The translations under genes were made by a program, and so were the position numbers. From Smithella sp. (GTDB lineage Bacteria > Desulfobacterota > Syntrophia > Syntrophales > Smithellaceae): a DNA stretch of 58,162 nucleotides. Position 1 is the stretch's first letter. Each line of letters opens with the position of its first letter. The stretch covers positions 1 to 58,162 of the forward strand of contig JAGOMJ010000011.1 in NCBI GenBank assembly GCA_017993615.1, read 5' to 3'. Of this stretch, positions 53,097-58,162 are shown piece after piece. Under the pieces are notes generated by a model. The model was not told the DNA's origin. It saw only the letters and a program-made list of their open reading frames with translations, and made no database searches.

Positions 53097-55036
53097 GCTT
53101 CAGCCTCCACTCTGGCAATCGCCTTTTGCGGGCAGATGGAGTAGCAGACGCCGCAGCCGGCGCAGATGACGTCGTCAATCACGGCTTTTTGCTTTTTCCG
53201 GTCCCAGGTCAGCGCCGGACAGCGGAAAATTCTAGTGCACAAACGGTTGCAGCCGCATTGATCGCCCAGGCAAAGATCTTCATTGACTTTCATCTGGTAC
53301 TGTTTCTTGCCCTTCTTTTCAGGGCTCAAAGCGCAAGCCTGTTTCATGATTAACACTTTCATGGAGCCGCGCTCGGCCATGAACGATGTCAGTATTCTGC
53401 TTGTTCCTTCCAGATCAAACGGATCGCTCACTTTAACCTTTGCGCCTATTGCGCGGCAGACCGCTTCAATATCCACGGGAGGCAGTGGTTCGCCTATCGC
53501 GCTTTCATTAATACCGGGATGCGGCTGGAACCCGGTCATCGCCGTTCCCGCGTTGTCCAGCACGATAAAGGTGATATCGGCCTGGTTATGTTGGGCGTTG
53601 ATCAGCGCCGGAATAACGGCATGATAAAACGTGGAATCGCCGCAAACCGCCATAACGGGCTTGTCCAGACCGAAAGCCGAAAGCTTCGCAAAGCCGCTGG
53701 CGAGCCCCGTGCCCGACCCCATGGAATGCAGCGTGCGCACGGTATGGAAACCGATTTCCGGCCAGAGCGAGGCCATCGCATAGCAGCCGATATCCCCGCA
53801 GACAATGCCTTCGCGGCCGTCGAGTTTCAGCGCCGTGTTGATGTTCCAGAAAGACGCACGGTGCGGACAGCCCGGACAGAACGTTTGCGCCCGCGGAGCA
53901 ATCTTCGGCGCCACTTTTTGAACTTCCTTGAGATAACCGGCAGGCAAGGACTGGAGTTTGACCTTCATGATTTTGCTCAGAGCCCGCATAACTATTTCGG
54001 GATTCAATTCGCCGGCTGAAGGCAGGGTCTTGTCCGTTTTCCCGTAAAACGTTTTGATGCCTATATCCTTGATCATACCCATTGCGGCTACTTTGATGTT
54101 TTCCTCCAGAAACGGCAGTACCTCTTCCACAATCATAATCTTTTTGGTCAGGCGCAGATATTTTTTCAAAAGCTTTTCCGGCAACGGCCAGGTACAGCTC
54201 AATTTCAAAATTCCGACACGTTTTTGCAAGCCCAGTATTTCAAGAGCCTCCCGGCTGTATAGGAAGCAGGCGCTGCTGGTGATGATCAAAAGCTCCGGTT
54301 TTTTAGGACCAACGTAGCTGTTGAAAGGACTCTTTTCAAAAAGCTTCGCTGCTGTCTGTAATTTTTTCTGTTGCAGGCCGTGTTTAATAACCACCGGCGT
54401 GCTGACGACCGGCCCGCGCAGAGGATCCATGACCGATCCGTCGGAAATAAAGCGGGCGGTGCGGAATTTAGCCGGCAACTTACCGCAGATGACATTACCG
54501 CTGGCGTGCGACATACGCGTGACCGAGCGCACCATGACGATATTTCGGATTTTCTCGGATAACTCAAAGGCCCACCGGGTCAGGTCCTTGGCTTCCTGAA
54601 AATTGGCGGGCTCCAGCATAGGAATTTCGAGCATGCGCGCGAAATAGCGCGATTCACCCTCGTTAACACTGGAGAGTGCGCCGGGGTCTTCACATTCGAC
54701 CAGCACAATCCCGCCGCGTGTTCCCGACGAGGCCAGATGCAGAAGAAAATCGGAGGCAACGTTGACGCCGTTTTGCTTCATCACGCACATGGAACGCAAA
54801 CCGGAAAACGATGCGGCGGCGGCCACTTCCAGCGCCACCTTTTCATTGGTGGACCACTCCACGTAGAGATTTCTTTCACGGGCCACTTCGGACAGGCGCT
54901 CGATCACTTCCGAAGACGGCGTGCCGGGATAACCGGAAACGACACTTACGCCGGCCTCCAGAGCCCCGCGCGCGATGGCTTCGTTGCCCATGAACAACAC
55001 TTCTGTTTTGGCCGGTGATAATAATTTATTTATCAT
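53093..55036 (-). CDS. iorA: Indolepyruvate:ferredoxin oxidoreductase, alpha subunit
   Basis: 647 residues from the ATG at 55036; a GTG four codons earlier is possible. Pyruvate-domain and TPP-binding regions are present: SGYPGTPSSEV near residue 35, and in the second half GDIGCYAMA and GDSTFYHAVIPALINA. The C-terminal ferredoxin part has one clear cluster (CAGCGVCYSICP) and a preceding cysteine-rich motif (CLGDQCGCNRLC) that differs from the usual CxxCxxC. It forms the complex with IorB; the genes overlap by 4 nt. Confidence 0.93.
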   Translation of the reverse strand: MINKLLSPAKTEVLFMGNEAIARGALEAGVSVVSGYPGTPSSEVIERLSEVARERNLYVEWSTNEKVALEVAAAASFSGLRSMCVMKQNGVNVASDFLLHLASSGTRGGIVLVECEDPGALSSVNEGESRYFARMLEIPMLEPANFQEAKDLTRWAFELSEKIRNIVMVRSVTRMSHASGNVICGKLPAKFRTARFISDGSVMDPLRGPVVSTPVVIKHGLQQKKLQTAAKLFEKSPFNSYVGPKKPELLIITSSACFLYSREALEILGLQKRVGILKLSCTWPLPEKLLKKYLRLTKKIMIVEEVLPFLEENIKVAAMGMIKDIGIKTFYGKTDKTLPSAGELNPEIVMRALSKIMKVKLQSLPAGYLKEVQKVAPKIAPRAQTFCPGCPHRASFWNINTALKLDGREGIVCGDIGCYAMASLWPEIGFHTVRTLHSMGSGTGLASGFAKLSAFGLDKPVMAVCGDSTFYHAVIPALINAQHNQADITFIVLDNAGTAMTGFQPHPGINESAIGEPLPPVDIEAVCRAIGAKVKVSDPFDLEGTSRILTSFMAERGSMKVLIMKQACALSPEKKGKKQYQMKVNEDLCLGDQCGCNRLCTRIFRCPALTWDRKKQKAVIDDVICAGCGVCYSICPQKAIARVEAEA

Positions 55037-55120
55037 TTTATAATTCACTTAAAAGTATTTCTATCATTTCCGACGCTGCCCGGAAGTTTAGTTTCTTATT
55101 ATACAGAATCGGCTTCTTTA

Positions 55121-56389
55121 TTATTCCGGTAGAGCATTTTCTTTTTTGGATTGATCTTTCCCATCCACGTTAATTTTTATGCCGAGCGCCCCTGCCCGTT
55201 CTTCCCATTTTTTTCTGGCCAAAACACGCATATCCACAACCGTGTCCATTTCATCAACAATTTCCAAACCCATTAATGTTTCGATCAGATCTTCGAGCGT
55301 AACAAGCCCTGTTGTTCCTCCGTATTCATCGACTATAATGGCGATGTGCTGACGTTCTTTTAGAAAAATTTCCAGTAAATCCGTAAGTACTGCAGACTCG
55401 GGAACAACCAATATTTCTCTCTTTAAGGTCTTGAGCGCCTCGCCACCTCTTTCCTGATTATCCCGCAGCAGCACATCATCTCTCAAAACAAACCCGGTTA
55501 TATCGTCTATATCCTTCTTATATATCACAATTCGTGAAAATGGTATTTTTACAACATATTCCGCCGCGTCGGCTACCGTTTTATCCTCGGAAAGTGCCGC
55601 GATCACCGTGCGTGGAGTCATGATATCCGTTACGTTGAGCGACCCGAACCGGAAGAGATTCTTGATAATCCGCGCCTCGTTATCGTCTATCTGTCCGGAT
55701 TGTTCGCCCACTCTTGCCATGGCAACAAACTCGTCTCTGCTAAAAATGTGCAGATTCTTACCGTGCGAAATAAATTTTGTCATTTTTTCCGAAATCCAAA
55801 CAATCGGAAACAGCGTTACAATGAGGGTTTGTACGTAAAATACCGTGGGCACAACGAGTTTGGGCCAGTAAATGGCGCCAATGGTTTTAGGAACGATTTC
55901 TGAAAGAAAAAGGATCATTAATGTCATAACCGCTGAAAAGATTCCAAACCATGCGCTTCCAAACACGACCGTAGCTTTTGCTCCCGCCCCGATGGCGCCC
56001 ACCGTATGCGCGATGGTGTTCAGTGTTAAAATCGCCGCCAGCGAGCGATCCACATTATCCTGTTTCAGTCGCTTCAACAGAATGGCCCGCTTGGGATTTT
56101 TTTCTTTCTGTTCCTCAATGAACGAAGGCGTAATACTTAATAAGACCGCTTCCGCTATTGAACATAGAAATGAAACCAATAAAGCCAGAAGAACATAGGC
56201 TATTAATATCGCAATGTCCTCACTCATATTACCGATACTGAACCGCCCTGAAGCCACGGAGCAAAAAGCAGAGCTCGAGGCAAACATAAATATGGAAACA
56301 GAAAATAAAATCAAACGTAAAATCTTATGAATATATTTCATAAAAGTTGTCATGCCGAGGGTGTAATATCGTTTCATTATTCTTGACAT
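55121..56389 (-). CDS. CNNM/HlyC-CorC family membrane protein with CBS domains
   Basis: About 422 residues from the chosen start. A signal-like first hydrophobic segment is followed by a DUF21 transmembrane domain (LLALLVSFLCSIAEAVLLS, LSEIVPKTIGAIYWP) and a CBS pair (DIMTPRTVIAALSEDKTVADA and DEYGGTTGLVTLEDLIETLMG). Relatives are implicated in magnesium or other cation transport. The frame is open to 56521, but its first 44 codons cross a C9 tract and hairpins and look non-coding. I chose the ATG at 56389; the ATGs at 56377, 56353 and 56341 are alternatives. No clear ribosome binding site distinguishes them. Confidence 0.82.
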   Translation of the reverse strand: MSRIMKRYYTLGMTTFMKYIHKILRLILFSVSIFMFASSSAFCSVASGRFSIGNMSEDIAILIAYVLLALLVSFLCSIAEAVLLSITPSFIEEQKEKNPKRAILLKRLKQDNVDRSLAAILTLNTIAHTVGAIGAGAKATVVFGSAWFGIFSAVMTLMILFLSEIVPKTIGAIYWPKLVVPTVFYVQTLIVTLFPIVWISEKMTKFISHGKNLHIFSRDEFVAMARVGEQSGQIDDNEARIIKNLFRFGSLNVTDIMTPRTVIAALSEDKTVADAAEYVVKIPFSRIVIYKKDIDDITGFVLRDDVLLRDNQERGGEALKTLKREILVVPESAVLTDLLEIFLKERQHIAIIVDEYGGTTGLVTLEDLIETLMGLEIVDEMDTVVDMRVLARKKWEERAGALGIKINVDGKDQSKKENALPE

Positions 56390-56421
56390 TTCATTGATTT
56401 TCTCTTGTTTACCCCGCCGTT

Positions 56422-56500
56422 CCCCCCCCCTCAAGCTCAGTCGAGTCTTTTGGACCCGACTGATTTTTTTATTGACAGCCAAGTCAAAAAGACTTGGCTG
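56422..56500. repeat. C9 homopolymer and two tandem hairpins between the FrhB-like and CNNM genes
   Basis: Nine consecutive C at 56422-56430. Hairpin 1: CAGTCGAGTC (56438-56447) with GACCCGACTG (56453-56462), one mismatch, followed on the plus strand by ATTTTTTT. Hairpin 2: CAGCCAAGTC (56476-56485) with GACTTGGCTG (56491-56500), a perfect 10-bp stem with an AAAAA loop. The two hairpins have similar arms and loops. Confidence 0.7.
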
Positions 56501-56531
56501 AACAGAGGCACAAATATTCACTTCTCACCAT

Positions 56532-57689
56532 TCACTTTTTACTTTTTTTCTTTTCAGCTTCCAAATATTTCAGCACCGCCGGATCGCGACTGTCCAAGTA
56601 TAACAGATTTTTTGCCGAGCCGCTCTTTTGGATAATATTTTTCAACGCATTTTTCTTCTTATTGACCGCCGCTTCCTTCAGTTCTTTTAAACTGTCGGCG
56701 GGCGCCTCCCGCAATTCCAGAACGCCCTTCTCAACGGCCAGATCCGTCAGTTCTTTCCCTTTTGTCGTTCTGACGATCAACTGATTCCACTGGCGAACGT
56801 CTTCCCAATTTCCCGAAAACCGCGCCGAACCGACCGACACATCGGCGAATTCCGCCGTGCTGTCCATACAATACAGACAAGCTTCCCGGATACAGGTTTG
56901 CGCTTCCTCCATCGCAATCGAATGTAGCCGATCTTCCGTCCGGATCTCCAGAACGTTCCTGCCGGCGGGGATGTCCATTTTGGTTATGGATTCCAAAGCG
57001 ATGCCCTTATCCGTCAGTAACTTTAAATATTTTTCTTCGGAAAGCGTCCAGCCGCAGTACAAACCGATTACCAGCGTCAGTTGATTGACTCTGGCAATGT
57101 CTTCATGTCCCGGATTGAATTTCATCTTGGCCAGGGCCAGCGCCTGACAAGGCGTGGCGACAATTCCGACTTGACCGGTTTGCTTCGTCACCAGTTGGTG
57201 AAAAGCGGCTACCGTCGCCGATACGGTAAATTGACTGCCGGCATGTGTTCTGATCGCTTCCCTGTTTTGTACAATAACGCCTTTTCGCAGCGATAATTGG
57301 TCCCGGGAAGAAACAACAGCCGCATCAATCAGGCCTTCAGACAGGGCCAACTCCAGCATAGCCGTTACTGTTGCTCCATGCTGGCCGATGTTTCGTAACC
57401 CAGGATCAGCAGCTCTGGAAAAATAATATCCCTTGACCGCGCCGATTTCCGGCGTCAGATCACCGGCTGCGCAATATCGTTCCCTGATGGCTCCGACATC
57501 ACAGGGCGTCCGGGGACAATAATCATAACAACGGCCTTTTACCAAATCGCAGCCGTGTAATTGCACCGTTCGGTCATGATAAATCACCTGATACGGACAA
57601 ATGCCCACGCAGGCGCCGCAACCGGTGCATAACCCCTCGTCCAAAACATGTTTTTTCAAGAATTTCTGGCTGCCTGTCATCATTGCCAA
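56532..57689 (-). CDS. F420 hydrogenase/dehydrogenase beta subunit (FrhB) family iron-sulfur flavoprotein
   Basis: The 385-residue protein has an N-terminal ferredoxin domain with C21, C24, C27 and C31 (CTGCGACVGICP) and a further CYDYCPRTPC cluster. The FrhB domain shows ATPCQALALAKM, LVIGLYCGW and CLYCMD motifs. FrhB-type subunits bind FAD and iron-sulfur clusters and pass electrons between ferredoxin and a soluble carrier. In syntrophic bacteria they often pair with heterodisulfide-reductase or formate dehydrogenase modules; none is adjacent here, so the partner is unknown. Confidence 0.9.
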   Translation of the reverse strand: MAMMTGSQKFLKKHVLDEGLCTGCGACVGICPYQVIYHDRTVQLHGCDLVKGRCYDYCPRTPCDVGAIRERYCAAGDLTPEIGAVKGYYFSRAADPGLRNIGQHGATVTAMLELALSEGLIDAAVVSSRDQLSLRKGVIVQNREAIRTHAGSQFTVSATVAAFHQLVTKQTGQVGIVATPCQALALAKMKFNPGHEDIARVNQLTLVIGLYCGWTLSEEKYLKLLTDKGIALESITKMDIPAGRNVLEIRTEDRLHSIAMEEAQTCIREACLYCMDSTAEFADVSVGSARFSGNWEDVRQWNQLIVRTTKGKELTDLAVEKGVLELREAPADSLKELKEAAVNKKKNALKNIIQKSGSAKNLLYLDSRDPAVLKYLEAEKKKSKK

Positions 57690-57873
57690 CCTTATTTGCC
57701 GTTCTGATTCATAAAAGTAGGCTTTTATATCCTATCGTGATTTTTGAGGCAAGGAAATGATACGGCCTGATGAAACATTTCGGCGGTCAATTTTCCGAAC
57801 ATTGCAAAAGAATTCGGCATTTTTCATATAAAGATCCGGTTTTTTATCATTTTGAATAAATATTTAATTGATG

Positions 57874-57902
57874 TTGACATCTGTCTCTTCTTGTATTATG
57901 AA
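57874..57902 (+). promoter_or_regulatory. Promoter of tRNA-Asn
   Basis: TTGACA (57874-57879), 17-nt spacer, TATGAA (57897-57902). The rest of the gap 57690-57982 shows no gene. Confidence 0.5.
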
Positions 57903-57982
57903 GCGCCAGAAAAAAATGCTTCGGCAATCCGTCATGTCGGATCAATACCCGGGGCAAAAATTCGGAATCTTTGAAAATACGT

Positions 57983-58058
57983 TCCCCAGTAGCTCAGTCG
58001 GTAGAGCGGCTGGCTGTTAACCAGCATGTCCGTGGTTCGAGTCCGCGCTGGGGAGCCA
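57983..58058 (+). tRNA. tRNA-Asn (anticodon GTT), CCA encoded
   Basis: The acceptor arm TCCCCAG pairs with CTGGGGA. The D arm is AGCTCAGTCGGTAGAGC, the anticodon arm GCTGG-CTGTTAA-CCAGC gives GTT, and the T arm contains GGTTCGAGTCC. It ends in GCCA, so the CCA is encoded. Confidence 0.96.
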
Positions 58059-58062
58059 GTAC

Positions 58063-58096
58063 AAAAAAACCCAACTCCCAAGGTTGGGTTTTTTTA
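58063..58096 (+). terminator. Rho-independent terminator after tRNA-Asn
   Basis: CCCAAC (58070-58075) pairs with GTTGGG (58083-58088), extended by A-T pairs, with a run of seven or more T. It follows the tRNA by a few nucleotides. Confidence 0.9.
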
Positions 58097-58162
58097 TTAT
58101 GAATCGGATTTTTTTCTCTTGAAAATTCTTCGGCATCTTGTTATTTCAATATAACGTCTTTC

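Noticed and set aside
1-58162. CRISPR arrays, insertion sequences, integrases and rRNA genes
   Set aside because: None found: no regularly spaced repeats, no transposase or integrase motifs in any plausible frame, and no rRNA signatures.

Overview
The window reads as a stretch of chromosome from a strictly anaerobic, Gram-negative bacterium of the former Deltaproteobacteria, most likely a Syntrophus/Smithella-like member of the Desulfobacterota. This is inferred from gene content: an oxygen-defence operon (flavodiiron protein, rubredoxin, rubrerythrin), indolepyruvate:ferredoxin oxidoreductase, a glycyl radical enzyme, an FrhB-type iron-sulfur protein, heptose kinase (LPS), a DUF4416 protein and many PAS and HD-GYP signalling proteins. 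I see no rRNA, CRISPR array, insertion sequence or prophage.

Layout. 1-478: end of a membrane protein gene and an AtpI-like gene, closed by a terminator. 489-5440 (minus): YdcF, AMMECR1, MEMO, a cysteine synthase/cysteinyl-tRNA synthetase fusion and a DUF1178 protein. 5638-5714: tRNA-Pro. 6001-12249 (minus): a housekeeping run hldA-DUF4416-yicC-gmk-rpoZ-pyrF-rlmB, then an orphan pilC. 12481-20376 (plus): metallo-hydrolase, PAS/HD-GYP protein, acyltransferase, a shortened UppP-like protein, FtsK, RimO. 20958-23592 (plus): acyl-CoA carboxyltransferase and polyprenyl diphosphate synthase. 23596-32391 (minus): NAD(P)HX repair enzyme, a second HD-GYP protein, a B12-type radical SAM protein, a TetR regulator and a glycyl radical enzyme with an N-terminal SCP2 lipid-binding domain. 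32548-35995 (minus): fructose bisphosphatase, class II aldolase and a zinc alcohol dehydrogenase. 36334-37401: an isopropylmalate-dehydrogenase-family gene. 37809-40804: a two-component locus and a predicted sigma-54 small RNA. 40933-46998 (minus): mutS, a small membrane protein, MipA, and the oxygen-defence operon. 47350 to the end: radical SAM protein, TPR/GT-C protein, 3-hydroxyacyl-CoA dehydrogenase, iorAB, CNNM/CorC-type protein, FrhB-type protein and tRNA-Asn.

Two places look most novel. (1) 37809-40804: a membrane histidine-kinase-like protein whose phospho-acceptor histidine is a lysine faces a sigma-54 response regulator. Beside the regulator gene lie palindromic TGGATAA sites, an excellent -24/-12 promoter (TGGCAC-N5-TTGCA) and, only about 85 nt downstream, a strong terminator. 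The short transcript between them would carry a hairpin whose loop is complementary to a Shine-Dalgarno sequence, so I predict a sigma-54-dependent regulatory small RNA. (2) 23596-29378: the SCP2-glycyl-radical fusion is preceded by a promoter whose spacer and -10 box are covered by a 25-bp palindrome. A TetR gene and a B12-type radical SAM gene lie just upstream. This looks like a regulated pathway acting on a hydrophobic substrate; the reaction is unknown.

Other oddities are a CysK-CysS fusion with a degenerate zinc site, a UppP homologue lacking about one transmembrane segment, a hydroxyacyl-CoA dehydrogenase with Asp at the catalytic Glu position, and a C9 tract with tandem hairpins upstream of the CNNM gene. 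All assignments come from reading motifs and translations; no database search was run.
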